Source: Siphonodentalium dalli
Lineage: Eukaryota; Mollusca; Scaphopoda; Gadilida; Siphonodentaliidae
NCBI GenBank assembly: GCA_032622095.1
Contig: CP136064.1
Location: 194,651,948 to 194,715,947 of the forward strand
Direction: 5' to 3'
Length of the DNA: 64,000 bases
Shown here: one piece after another, positions 45,821 to 57,315 of the stretch
Position numbering within the stretch: the stretch's first letter is position 1
Layout: each line of letters opens with the position of its first letter
The notes under the pieces: generated by a model
Databases searched by the model: none
Seen by the model: only the letters and a program-made list of their open reading frames with translations
What the model was told of the DNA's origin: nothing
Position numbers and translations under genes: made by a program

Positions 45821-45963
45821 ATTGCAGGGGAGTGTGATTACACTCCCCCACCCCATAAATAAAAAAAAATGGAAGTTTGAGATGGATTTTGGTTTTTACA
45901 AATTACATAACTGTATACGGTACATGCTGCTTGTAAATGTAAGTCTTAGGTCTCATAGTCATA

Positions 45964-46189
45964 TTCAAACCCAACAATGGGTTGAATTTTCACAGGCAAA
46001 AACTAAAAAACATCATATTTATAGTTAGGGTCTACTTGTAATTGATAGTCAAAATTAATTTTCCGTTATTAAAACTGAAAAATAACAATTTAACAGATAA
46101 AATACAATAAAGGTACTGCCGATGAATCGAACCCTATATCGCCACAAGAAGTCATATTGTGGTTCCCACTGGATGACGTCCATTTGGTG
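45964..46189 (-). mobile_element. tRNA-like SINE element, site 2, copy C
   Basis: Counterpart of 20690-20915, B-box near 46122-46132. Confidence 0.4.
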
Positions 46190-46490
46190 TATACTGTATT
46201 CATTGCAGGGGCGTTACGACTTCAGGGCGCACCCTCAATCTAAGAAACATTGAAGTTTCAGACTGAAATTACATAATTATAGACAGTATATTTGAAATTG
46301 GGTATCTTTTTCATTTCGATCCATATGGGACGGGACAAGACGGCAAATTTCCATTCTTTTCCCTTCGGTGTGGGTGGAGTTAAATTTAAAACTGACCATT
46401 GTAACCCTGGATAAAAAGAAATTCTTCATAAAAGTTACTCACCAAGTCGATCCCTGGATGATTGTTGTCGACAATCTTTAACTTAGATTA

Positions 46491-46867
46491 AAGGTACTCA
46501 ATCCGATTAAGTACCCCTAAATTACTATTTCTTTGTCTTGGGGGGTAAAAAATATTTGATTCGAGTCGAGGAACGCACCCTTCAAAGCTCAGAGTGATCA
46601 GATATCAATTTTTGAAATGTGTTAATTTTCGGAGATGTGGGACACTTCCACGTCTCAAACGGACAAATTGCGGGTGTAAGATGGATAACTCTAAAATCAA
46701 GTGCTTATTATGGTTAACAATAAGCACTTGATTTTAGAGTTATCCATCTTACACCCGCAATTTGTCCGTAATTTGTCCGAAAATTAACACATTTCAAAAA
46801 TCGATATCTGATCACGTTTGAAGGGTGTTGTTCTTCGACTCGAATCAAATATATTTGAGTACCTTTA
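46491..46867. repeat. Foldback palindrome, copy C
   Basis: The loop ATGGTTAAC lies at 46710-46718, with the same arms as in A and B. Confidence 0.9.
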
Positions 46868-47014
46868 AGCTTCTATTCTATACATGCATTTTGTATAGAA
46901 TATCTTTTGGGGGGGGGGGGGGGGTGTCGCTCTAATTTCACAACACCGCCCACCAATACTATAAAGCACAATATATCATATACGCGAGAAAGTAATGTTT
47001 CTTGTTTCTTTCAG

Positions 47015-48369
47015 ATGTCAGCAAAGTTATCAGTAAAAGAACGGCAAAGGCTCCGGAGGATGAGAATAAAAAATGAGCCAGAAATACACCAACGATATCT
47101 GCAGACAGAAAGAGAAAGATACCAAGAAAGGAAACGTATGGGAAAAGTAAAAACTCAGCGAACTCACTCTCGATGAGGCAAAACGCAAGAGAGTTAGCTG
47201 GAAGTAAAATAGTACGAGATGGAGAGAAAAGAAGGCAAAAGATAAAACTTAATTTTTAATGACATTGGCATTAATAGGCACACCACGCGGCGGCGAAGTT
47301 TCGACGGATCAGCATTCAGCTAGCAGTAAAAAGGATAGAGGTAGACCACGTATTAGAGACGCGGCAAGATCAAAAGCATATCGAACAATTGACAAATTGG
47401 AGAGTGTACTGAAAGACAAAGAAAGGAAGATACATCGACTTAACCATTTGAGAGCCAGGTCGATTTTTGTATCAACCCATATACCCTGTACCAATGCATT
47501 CTCTTATATATGCGAGTCGATCATAGGTAGCTTCGCATATATAAGAGAATGCATTGGCCTAACAATGTTTGTTTTTTTTTTTACAATTTTTTACAATTTT
47601 AATAATTTATTCTTATAGTCTTTAACAGACTTATTTTGTAGGTTTAGGGCCGATGAGATCAGCCCCTGACACTCAAAGAGTTAAGAAACGAAATGATCGC
47701 CTGATCGCAAAAATAATGAAGTTAAATCAACCCCGAACAGCAAGGCAGTCAAACTGATGTCTAGCAACTCAAAGGATGACATTAACAAGTTAGACGGGCC
47801 TTGGTGTTGCAAGATGCGTTTATGGAAGATGTGCAGGGTATGAAGAACAATAAGAGCGGTCAGCGTAAGTTACTTCAAACAGTGCGATTATCTATTCTGA
47901 AAAGATATAGATGCGTTAGCGGTTTCAGGCGTGAGGCAGGTGTTGGAAAGAAATGTATGCAAAACCTACACAAGAAAAAGTCCAGATTAGTCGAAAAAAG
48001 TAGACTCATGAAGACTGCGATAATGGAATTCTTATATCGTGATGACAATACAAGAATTTCAACAGCAAAGGACAAAAAGCATGGCCATCAAAAACGTTTC
48101 CTCTTGTCATCTTTACGTGTCTTACACAGGAAGTACCTTTCAGAAAGTAGTTAGCCTGCGTCGTACAGTTTTTTTCTGCCGAAACAGACCTTCGCATGTT
48201 ATAATACCAACACTTCGAGATAGAGATGTGTGCCTATGTAGATACTGTGAGAACATCAAACTGAAAATCGAACGGCTCTTTAATGAGAAGATAGTTTCTG
48301 TGTCTGATCCCGAAGAATATCTCAGAAATTCGTTATGCTCAACATCAGACAAGAGCTGCATCAGTCTGG
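47015..48369 (+). pseudogene. Unassigned transposase, copy C, 5' exon
   Basis: It begins after the acceptor-like TTTCTTTCAG. A two-base loss after GKVK shifts the N-terminal basic region, and the TAA codons seen in B are also present, so the gene is not functional as it stands. After the MITE (47444-47680) comes QRKLLQTVRLSILKRYR, then FLYRDDNTRIS, then KRFLLSSLRVLHRKYLSES. A frameshift leads into RDRDVCLCRYCENIKLKIE and ends CISL plus G at 48369. The DRDVCLC...CEN block is a conserved part of this protein family. A splice donor (GG/GTGAAC) follows. Confidence 0.7.
47444..47680. mobile_element. piggyBac-type MITE, copy C
   Basis: TTAA lies at 47440-47443 and 47681-47684. The terminal repeats each carry one extra mismatch (GAGAGCCAGG, CCTGACACTC). 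Confidence 0.8.
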
Positions 48370-49275
48370 GTGAACGTCGACTCTATATTTGAAATATAGA
48401 GTCTGGAGCTAATGTAGCCAAAACCATTTCTATTCAGCGAAGAGCTTCCCCAAAATGACGTCACGGATTTTTAAAAATACATCGATGATTGACAGGTGTC
48501 CCCACGTGTTATTTGTTGTGCTTCGCCGACTCATCAACCCACAGAAGGCCTGTGTCGCGACATTAAAACTTACAGAAGATAATATTTGTCGTGTGTGCGA
48601 CTATTCTTTTTTCGGGAGATGAACTCGCTGCATCAACGGGAAAGCTGCATCCGAGAGCAAAAAATATGGTCGTCATCAAAAATGATGCTTTAGAACTATT
48701 TAAAAGCATAAAATTAAGTCATTTCCTCGGTGTTTGACTTTCAGATGACTTTTTTTTTACGGCAAATAATTTGTCGATTTGCAAACCATGTTACAATAAA
48801 GTAAATCAAATACACGGACATGAGTAAAGTTCTATTTATAGTTATGGGAGGCCAAGTTGGTACCATACGCAGGCCTATCTATCAGGTCCAGCACATCCTT
48901 CAAATTAATCGGAATCGTACCGAATATATAATTTCGAAGCCATTTTTTCTGTCTCTGTTGAATTTGCAAGCCTCGAAATTCCGCTCTGTTACTATATTTA
49001 GAGCATTCGGCAAACCTCGTCGCGGTCACAGGTCGAGGAGTTCAGCCGCAGGGGTCACAGGTCGAGGAGTTCAGAATGATATTTAGAGGTGACATTATGG
49101 GAGTCTCCGCCCATTAACACTTGTTTATCAACCCACACGGTTTCATTGGACGGAAAATAATTTACGCAATCAATCAGATTACGGAATCCCGAGGACTTGG
49201 AAATGAGATAGCGATGTTATCCGTCAGACCTAATATTCAATGTTGTAATGAATATTTAGGTATGAGTTTACTCAG
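48370..49275 (+). other. Probable intron of the copy C transposase
   Basis: GTGAAC at 48370 and TTTACTCAG ending at 49275 join a codon (G plus AC gives Asp) and bring the upstream CISL into the MYGDC block in frame. The intron contains a 12-bp-arm palindrome near 48379-48403 and two copies of GGTCACAGGTCGAGGAGTTC about 30 bp apart (49023-49075). An inserted element instead of an intron remains possible. Confidence 0.6.
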
Positions 49276-50169
49276 ACTGGAGCTGCATGTACGGGGACTG
49301 CAAAATGTGCACCTTTAAAAAACGGGCCACCTGTGACCATGGATCTGAAGATAAGCTTGTGGAATGGGAGGAATGGGGTTACGAAACGTCCACTTATTCG
49401 AAAGACGGCGAAATCAGAACAGCATGCAAAACCATCAAGTGTCAGCGACAAACATCTCTAAAACAGCTGGTCGAGTCTTTCAATAATACCATGATGGCGT
49501 ACGCGAGACACATCTACCGCGTTTACCACCAGTTTTCGGTTATCAAATCTCTGAAACGTCATCTTCCACAAGACTCGGTAATTCTACATTGTGATTTCAG
49601 TGAAAAGTGGGCCTGTAAATATTCACGGGAAACAACCGAAGTGCATTTTGGAGCTTCCCAAAACCAAGCCACGTTACATACGGGATTAGTATATGAAGCT
49701 TCGAATACCTGGTCCTTCTGCACTGTCTCTACAAACAACAACCACGAGGCAGCGGCAGTTTGGGCCCATTTGATATCTATATTAAGACACATTAGGGATA
49801 CATGTCCTCATATAAGAAAGATTCACATTATAACTGACAGCCCTACGTCGCAATACTTGAACGAACGAGCATTCCACTTCCTGACTGTTATCCCAAGCGA
49901 ATTGGGATTTAGTACTGCAGTGTGGAATTATCTGGAGAGTGGGCACGGAAAATGCGCACCTGATGGGATAGGGCAGTTATAAAGCGAGAAGCTGATCGAC
50001 TTATATCAACTGGAACTGACATTCCTAATGCCAACATCCTGTTCTCTGAGTTGAAGTGTCTCAACCTGGAAATTCGACTATTCAAAATGGAGGACGATGA
50101 TATAGCCGATGTTGTCAAACGGGATCCCGCCAATACAAACGCTTATCCTGGCACCATGTTGGTCCCCAA
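49276..50169 (+). pseudogene. Unassigned DDE-like transposase, catalytic exon
   Basis: It encodes a Cys cluster (CMYGDCKMC) and then a region with three evenly placed acidic residues: Asp in VILHCDFSEKW, Asp in IITDSPTSQYL and Glu in WNYLESGHGK. Counting from Met at 49287 these are residues 103, 184 and 217, so 32 residues separate the second Asp and the Glu, as in DD(32-35)E RNase-H-like transposases. One base is missing near 49975 (GGGATAGGGCAG), shifting into IKREADRLI and TDIPNANILFSELKCL. A donor-like AA/GTGAGT ends it at 50169. The same block order occurs in widespread uncharacterised proteins of invertebrates and fish that I recall but cannot name. The catalytic assignment is inference from spacing and context. 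Confidence 0.7.
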
Positions 50170-50171
50170 GT

Positions 50172-50759
50172 GAGTACATATCTAACATACATTGTTTCCT
50201 TATAGTCCACACGTAGACCGATGATAGATATGCCACGATTGAACACGCTCTTTCCCATCTAATACGACTACAGTATAATCACCGAGATGAATACCGAATG
50301 AAGCCAATGTCTTTCAATATTGTATAGTGTGATGGTCGTGTTTTTTTATCAGATGCATACTCTTGAGTTATTTCTTGATTTATTTGTGCATTTATGACCG
50401 AATTGATGATTTGTGTATCTCGCATACATTTCCAGAAAATATTATGGGCCTATACCCTATTTGTCGCATACATGTTTATATATATATAAACACATTATTA
50501 ACGCCACCGGTGTATACTGTTGGGCAATTTTTAGAAATCCATCCATTCTTCTCTAAACAAAACGCCAGACAATAAAGAGCGTTCTAATTTATAATAATAT
50601 TTAACTGATATATCTTTATACAAAAAATAGACATCAAATCTAATTTTATTTCTTTTTAACATGTTATGGTTGATCTCAAGCAGTCTGTCCACAGTGGCTC
50701 TAAACCCGTGCCGTCTATATACCAAGAGGAAATCGGCAGCCTCAGAACAGATGAAGTAG
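50172..50759. other. Spacer between transposase and MULE fragment
   Basis: AT-rich, no gene recognised. If the transposase has another 3' exon it should lie here, but I could not identify it. Confidence 0.4.
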
Positions 50760-51209
50760 ACCGGTAGTCATCAGCCGAGTTCCGACGTTTTACAGCATGC
50801 GATCTGCATTATACCGCTCCCGCTCCAAAACGAAGCCAAAGTTGCCTTACCATTCGTCCCCGTCGACCAGTTGGGCGATGCTTGGCTCAATGTACTAGAA
50901 GATTGGGAAGAATATATGGAAACAACAGACCGCACAATCGACGACCGCGTGACAAAGTTTTCCGATTATGTGACTATGCAGTTGATTGAATGTGACGAAG
51001 GCCGTACCATGTGGAATCACTATAATACAACCGGCCCCCGGACCACAAACCACGTCGAAGGGTGGCACAGAAAACTACTTCAACTGACTGGTGGCGGCAG
51101 AGTTCAACCACAGAGAAGAAAATATCGGGCGGTCAACGCGTCTCTTAGACATTTCAAGAGAATATTCAGGGACAACGAGATCGACGTTGTAGAATACTTC
51201 AATCGCTAA
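50760..51209 (+). pseudogene. MULE-type transposase C-terminal fragment
   Basis: The frame is open from after a TAG at 50757 to TAA at 51207-51209. It reads LPFVPVDQLGDAW, then MWNHYNTTGPRTTNHVEGWH, then RRKYRAVNASLRHFKR. The pattern PRTTNHVEGWHRK matches the end of Mutator-like transposases as found in FLYWCH/MULE genes. The catalytic core and zinc finger are not seen upstream, so this is a 5'-truncated remnant, probably unrelated to the transposase at 47015-50169. Confidence 0.75.
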
Positions 51210-51369
51210 ATTAGTTCGCCATTGAGCTTTTTGTTAAAGTATTGTCGTGTATTTGTTATCTGTTTGTTATCTCCTTGTATGTATTTTATTAAGTATTTTG
51301 CATCAATAAATAAATAAAACATGACATAAGATTATTTCCTGACATCAACATTGAATCAGCACCAAAGGT

Positions 51370-51545
51370 TCCAAAACCCTCGTTCTTATCTTATTGGGGG
51401 GTTTGGGATTTGACCCGGGAAGATTTGAAAGGGGCGGAACCCCTCTCCTACAACCCACTTGTGAATGATGAAAGGGGTTCTGAGAATGGTAACATAAACA
51501 TAACATGGATGAAGGTAAAAAAGATGATCTAGACATAGAGTTATT
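51370..51545 (-). repeat. 3'-end repeat shared with 58887-59035
   Basis: Read on the minus strand, TATGTCTAGATCATCTTTTT, CAAGTGGGTTGTAGGAG and GGGGTTCCGCCCCTTTC match the segment following the ORF at 58257-58886 (TATGCCTAGATCATTC, CAAGTGGGTTTTAGGGG, GGGGTTACGCCCCTTCC). Two copies of one element family therefore lie here in opposite orientation. Confidence 0.75.
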
Positions 51546-51760
51546 TCTTTTATTGGTTTTTTTTTTCTTTGTTGGATTTCTGTTTGCTGTTGTTGTTGAT
51601 ATTGTTGGAGCGCAGCTGCCACTTCTACGTCTCGTTCTTTCTGCCGTTGGTCCCGTTCTTTCTGCCGTTGTTCAAACCTTTGTTCTTCTTCTTTCCGCTG
51701 CTGTTGATACCTTTGTTCTTGCTTTAGGCTTCGTTCCCAAATTGACAAATCATTAAAAAC
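51386..51760 (-). CDS. Gln/Glu-rich coiled-coil exon of a repeat family
   Basis: It starts behind an acceptor-like CTTTTTGTAG at 51760 and reads SIWERSLKQEQRYQQQRK followed by about 60 residues rich in Gln, Glu, Arg and Lys with coiled-coil character. The long frame runs on into the repeat shared with 58887, so the real stop may be earlier or out of frame. It is likely the last exon of a mobile-element ORF, not a host gene. The family is unknown. Confidence 0.4.
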   Translation of the reverse strand, partial: VFNDLSIWERSLKQEQRYQQQRKEEEQRFEQRQKERDQRQKERDVEVAAALQQYQQQQQTEIQQRKKKPIKEITLCLDHLFYLHPCYVYVTILRTPFIIHKWVVGEGFRPFQIFPGQIPNPPIR

Positions 51761-51812
51761 CTACAAAAAGAGAGGACAAACCATTAAAACACCAAAAGAA
51801 AAAAGGAATATA

Positions 51813-51897
51813 CTTAACAAGCTAAATTTGGTATCGTTGGAAAGAGGAGACCTTCGAGTATAACATATACAAAATCCGCTAAAATCCGCTTTGGGGA
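51813..51897 (+). repeat. Left TIR of the 4.15-kb element
   Basis: It matches 55880-55965 inverted. The outer 22 bp and the inner 35 bp are well matched, while the middle (GAAAGAGGAGACCTTCG) is diverged. Confidence 0.75.
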
Positions 51898-52539
51898 AAA
51901 TTTTCTACAGCGCCCTGAATAGGGGAGTGGTCTGACGTAATTTATGAAGGTAATTGTGACTACGCGACTTTATATATGCGCTAAGTGATCTAGATAACAG
52001 TTGTTTTCAGTACATATATGTATATATAATGACCCATTATATAATTGCAAGGTCATCAGATAATATATTTACATAAATATGGACAATGGAAAACGTATTT
52101 CTTATATCATGATGAAATTCCGTTTAATTAAACGCTCTTTAATAACTTTCATTAAACTACAAAGAGTCAGTCTTGAATTTATCATTCTATATCGGGAAAT
52201 GATTCACGTTGAACGCTCCTTAATGGTCCAAGACGATAATTTCAATGATTTATGTAATAATGTAATATAACTATCAAATAAAACGTAGCGATTATTTCTT
52301 CAAGCGTGTAGTGGCAAATAATTTCTTGATATAGTTATTTTGATAGGTTTTTGTGTGACATTGTGTTTATTTTTCGCCTTCTGTTGAAACCTAACGGTGC
52401 CCACATATACGCAGAAGGCTTATTGTACATTCAAACTGCATTTTTCTTGGTTGTGTTTTTTTAGTTCTCATACTAGTCTCATTGGTTTGGTTTGGTACGT
52501 GTTCGGCGATGGCAGAACCAACCCCGTATCTAGGGACCA

Positions 52540-55500
52540 GCAACTTTCAAGAGGACTTGTGCGTCATATCCTTTCATATAGCATATGTCAATGTAATGTG
52601 GACACTTAACTAAGGAAAATCCATTGGTAAAACTTATGGCAAAAGGATTGGAGACTTTGCTTGACTTCTCTGATAAGCGAGGATATAACCATTTATCTGA
52701 ATATTTAAAGGGCAACAAATAACCACACCCATTGGTAAGGTCTAGTTGGTCCATAAAGACTGTAGGTGTGATTTCACTGATAGGAAAAGAACCTTCAGTG
52801 TCAATCCTGTGTGTATGGATACGGTTCCGCTATCTAAGAAAATGAGGTCTAAACAAGACCCATTTAATTTCAAAGAAGATTATGTGGAAAGGGTGCCATA
52901 CACCAGATCCCGTCATCCCGGTAGAAGGCAAGTGCGAACAGTAGCAACTCTCCCTATTAGAGATAAAGTTTTAGAACATTGCCGAATAAGAGAGGATTTG
53001 TGGGCATTGAAGGTTCAGAAACGCATTCTAAGTTGCATTGATCTTGCTGCAGAAGCCGTATATCATGCATCTTGTTAGAAATAAATGAGGAACCATCTGA
53101 GAGAAAACCACAGGGCAGAACACCAAGTGTCGAAATGCAACGCTCATTTGATTCGTTGCGTGTATGGCTGGAGTCTGGGGAAGGTAAGAACTGTATACTC
53201 TGTCCGAGTTACATATATACTCGAATGGTAGAGCTAGCAATTGGGTCAGAATCATATTCAATAAAACGCCTTAAACAGAAATCGGAAGAACGGTATGGGG
53301 AGTACATATGTTTTGCTGAAGTCGAAGGGCGTAGCAACGTCATTTGCTTCAAAGATATGGCCAAGTACCTGATAAATGACAAGTGGTATGCGGATAAGAA
53401 AGATGACATGCATGGAGGAGGAGGCAGACAGCGTTGTTGTGACCGCCGCGAAGATGATTAGGGCAAAGTTGTGGGAAATGACATATGATAAGAAAACCTA
53501 CCCAACCAGCGAAGAGATAGGGAATATTGACGACAGAAATAAATGGATTCCTCGCCATTTACAAATGTTTCTGGAGATACTTGTTCCATCTGAAATCAAA
53601 CAGAATAGCATTGGTCACAGTATCGAGCAATATGCGAGGTCCCGGTCTGTTATCACACTACCCTTTTTGGTATTGGGGTTGAAATGGATCACGTGTTCGG
53701 GTCAAGGTGGCTTGTTGATGAACTGTCTAAATTGGGGGTTTCAACTACTTACGACGAAGTAAGCAGGTACAAGCAATCAGTGATGTAGGTGGAACGTCTT
53801 GAGAGTACACTAGTGGAGTATTTTCCAGGTACCTTTACTCGGTGGGTAGCAGATAACGTCGACCACAACGTCGCTACTATTGATGGTAAAGGTTCATTTC
53901 ATGGTATGGGGATAATCGCAGTATCAACTTCGAAGGACGAGACCCTGCTTACACCTACATCAAAAGTGATCACTCGTCAAAAGCGTGTTATGGTTGAAGA
54001 ACTAATCGAAGACAAAGGTGTGCCTATCATACACTATTTGAAACCTAAAAAGTTGGAATTATCCACAATAAAGTACCGACCCATGCTTGAGTTACAAAAC
54101 CCATACACACTACCTCCAGGGTTGAACACTGATTTGTTATGGCATTGCGGTTGGCTTTCGAATCGAGCAATGAAGCATACACCGAACTGGTCTCGATTCA
54201 TGGAACACATCTTTTCTTCAAATCGCCAGAACCTTCAGCCAAGTCAGAAGTTCCTTTTCTACCGATAATAGACCTCAACCCATGAGATGAGTCTTGTTTG
54301 TTTTCCACTTTGATGTATATTCAGAATCATGCGTTGGGAATTGTGACTCCATGCTTGACGTTTGACCAACCACTTTGGTTCAAATCGGTTGAGATAATTG
54401 AAGCCAAGTCACCAGGAATAGTTTGTAGACTCGGCGGCTTCCATCTGATGAGTTTCATGGGTAGCATTGGTACCATGATGAATGGGTCGGGGTTAGATGA
54501 GGCTCTTGAAAACGCTTATGGCTCAAACGTAGTTGTCACAATGCTTTCCGGGAAGGCATTCTCGCGAACACTCAGAGGTCATTTCCTTGTGGGCGTAGCC
54601 CTTACTAACAAGCTGTTGGGTGAATTGATCTCTGAGGATTCAAATGAAATTTCCAAGTCGACATCCGATGATGCGGGGTCAAACAGATACCGAATTATCT
54701 GCAAAATTAAATGTTGAAGTACCGCCAACGTTAAATATCGAAATACCTTCGACATCAAATGTCGAAGAATCGGCAATCGAAAGAATCACTTCAACTGGTA
54801 CTGGCAGTTTCGAAGGGGAGAAGCTTAGTCAGGCTGAAGTGAAAGCGATAAATGATCTGTATGAAAAAGTGTTTGATGGGACCATCCCAGTTTCGGCTGT
54901 TTCCGATTCAATAGAACTGCTCAAATTGAACGAACTTATGTTATATTACAAGACGTACCTGGCGAGAAATCCAGAACATGCAAACTTTGGATACAGTATA
55001 TGGAGTACATAGAAATGTTGAAAGATTTTATTCGAGCTGAGAGAACAGGAGATTGGAATCTCCATTTAGTAGGAAAAATGTTGAATTTGTTTGCCGCCAC
55101 TGGGCACGTGCACTATGCGAAGAGATGTCGCTTGTATTTGCAAATGATGCTTTACTTACCCAAGAAATATCCGTGGTTAAACAAACGTTTTATAGAGGAT
55201 GGTGTTCATACTATTCGAATGAGCAGTAGGTTTTGGGCAGGACTATCAAGTGACCTAGTTATTGAGCAAGTCTTGATGCGTTCCATCAAAAGTCGGGGTG
55301 GACTTACGCGAGGAAGGGGAATAACTGAATCTGTACGCCATCAATGGGTTTATTGCATGCACAGGTGTGCCCAAAATACACGGCACAATGATATTATAAA
55401 ATGTCGCCAAGAAAGCCTTGTTGCACAAATCAATGTTCCTGTTGCAAAAATGGACTTAAGTGCGTCACTGCCTGTGAGGATTGTCGTGAGGAGATTTGCA

Positions 55501-55629
55501 CGAATTTTGAGCAAACGGTTGTTGATCAGAAACTGGATTGAATGTGGCTGTATAGCCAGAAAGCAATCTCAACACTCAATAGATGTATCTTTCGTTCGGG
55601 TGGGAGATTCAAAGTCAATAGATTCATAA
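52540..55629 (+). pseudogene. Uncharacterised transposon-borne protein (ADNVDHN family), decayed
   Basis: Coding blocks in shifting frames: LETLLDFSDKRGYNHL (about 52650), VHKDCRCDFTDRKR (52749), RTVATLPIRDKVLEHC, GIGVEMDHVFGSRWLVDELS (about 53670), WVADNVDHN with GKGSFHGMGII (about 53840-53910), TFDQPLWFKSVEII, CRLGGFHLMSF with MMNGSGLDEAL, DLYEKVFDGT, WNLHLVGKML, and FWAGLSSDLVIEQVLMRSIK with GGLTRGRGITES (about 55230-55330). I recognise this block order from a multi-copy, unnamed invertebrate protein family. In-frame TGA after DLNP (near 54280) and frameshifts near 53450, 53640 and 54235 make it a pseudogene. Conserved Asp and His in ADNVDHN and Asp in FDQPLW could be catalytic, which is speculation. 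Confidence 0.75.
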
Positions 55630-55879
55630 TATGGAAAATTAGTGGGAAAATAAAGCAAAAACACATATTTTCCGGTTTTGGGTGACATTTTGGCAGCCAT
55701 CTTTAGATCTTTTACCCGGAAACAACATAGTTTGCTCTGGAAATATATTGTATACACTACAAAAGGAATTTTGGTTATAAAACGGGTTGATAGTTTTATT
55801 GTGTGAGTCAAACAATAGACTTCTCGAAATTTTCAACTTTCAAGCGGCCATGTTGGACGCCATCTTGAATAAAAAAAAT

Positions 55880-55965
55880 TCCCCAAAGCGGATTTTAGCG
55901 GATTTTGGATATGTTCACCAGGGGGTTATTCTGCTTCGAATGACACCAAATTCAGCTTGTTAAGA
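55880..55965 (-). repeat. Right TIR of the 4.15-kb element
   Basis: Inverted partner of 51813-51897. The inner edge AAAGCGGATTTTAGCGGATT lies next to a Lys-codon-like A-run. Confidence 0.75.
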
Positions 55966-56633
55966 ATTTTTTCCGGGTTCAACCCTTCAACAGCCAGACT
56001 ATAAGGGATTATTGCCACCTCGTGCAGGTACCCCCGGAAACAATAGCCGTCGGCAAAGCGAGATGCTCCCGAATATGATTGTTAGCGCTCCGCGGCTTTC
56101 GGCACATATGTGTGATTACGCAATCACCTCTGTTGTAACAACGGGTATCGGCTTGGTAACGAAATCACACCTGCCAAGTTATAACCAATCGCGAACTGCA
56201 TCGAATAAAATATAAAAAGCTACGGTAATTTCGGAGTTGCCCGTGCACGAAATGGGGAAGAAGGATGGGATAGAAAACTGCATCAACACTTCCGGGTAAC
56301 TCGCCAACTCCAATCTCCTCACTTCTCTCTCTCTCTATATCACATCGATCATCTCGGGTGTTCGCGCCCTTCTACTCTTCTGCTCAACATCACATGCCAT
56401 TCAATACAGCAGTGTTCAAACAAGCTATTGGAATTAAAATCTCTCTAAGTGCAATACAATAGTCATCGCTGTTCAGATTTATTTCAGCTAATAAAATCCT
56501 GAATTAACACTGTATATGAAATTGTCAAAATATGTTTTCACCTACGCCCGTGCTACGGTATGGGGAGGTAGGGTGGGTCATAATTACGTAACAACATACC
56601 ATTACTTGTCGGGCTCTCTCTCTCTCTCTCATT
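55966..56633. other. Spacer with CT-rich stretches
   Basis: No gene recognised. A small CT repeat lies at about 56320-56337, and another at about 56612-56630 provides part of the hAT target site. Confidence 0.4.
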
Positions 56634-57315
56634 CAGTGTTCACGCTGGACCGAAAAAAACTTTAGCCAAATGAAAATGTTATTAGCCAAATGAAAAAAAC
56701 TTTAGCCAAATGTTTTTTGGCCAAATTAAAAAAAAAAATTGTCCAAATTAAATCATCGTTTTCTGGTCGGTTCACAATTGATGACTAAAACGTAAAATCT
56801 AACAGACACAGGTAAAATACACAATAATTTAAATAATTTTTATGAACTAGAAGTATTTTTATATATATCATTTATTAAAATATTATTATTTTTTTGTTTT
56901 ATATCAATATTTTTTTTTAAATCATTAAATATTTATCCTTGCGAAAATATCTAAGTGACATCTGGAAACTAATAACTTAATATTGTTACGCCATTATCAA
57001 ATTACAATCTGTCATAAAAGCATGCATATTATTTTGACTGTATCGGTATTGACGACAAATAGCCACAAAATATCTGTCGTGATTCACATTTGGCTGATTA
57101 AGCTATTGTCTTACACTTGGTGCTCATAAACCTCGACCGTCACAAATACAATGTCATCATAAACATGCATTGTGCGTGAGTCCCGTGAGTGACCAGACAG
57201 ACAATGTGGGATTATGGGATTAAATGTAAAATAACCTTTTGCTGTTTCGTGCAGAGTGACGTAATCTTTCTCCAGATTAAAACAGCCTGTTACGAACAAA
57301 TTGCTTATATTATGG

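Larger units (their letters stand above)
43254..48258 (+). repeat. Segmental array, partial copy C (about 5.0 kb)
   Basis: Colinear with the first about 4.98 kb of A and of B (without the B-specific LINE). Homology ends abruptly at GAGAACATCA (48249-48258). Beyond this point C continues in the transposase reading frame, while A and B switch to an unrelated terminal region. C has no forkhead gene. Confidence 0.9.
51813..55965 (+). mobile_element. 4.15-kb TIR element with uncharacterised protein family
   Basis: Left end CTTAACAAGCTAAATTTGGT (51813) and right end, read inverted, CTTAACAAGCTGAATTTGGT (from about 55965) are terminal inverted repeats of about 85 bp. Both also share AAAATCCGCTAAAATCCGCT at their inner side. 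They enclose a series of plus-strand coding fragments (52540-55629) of one protein family, so this is a DNA transposon carrying that gene. The target-site duplication is unclear. Confidence 0.75.
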
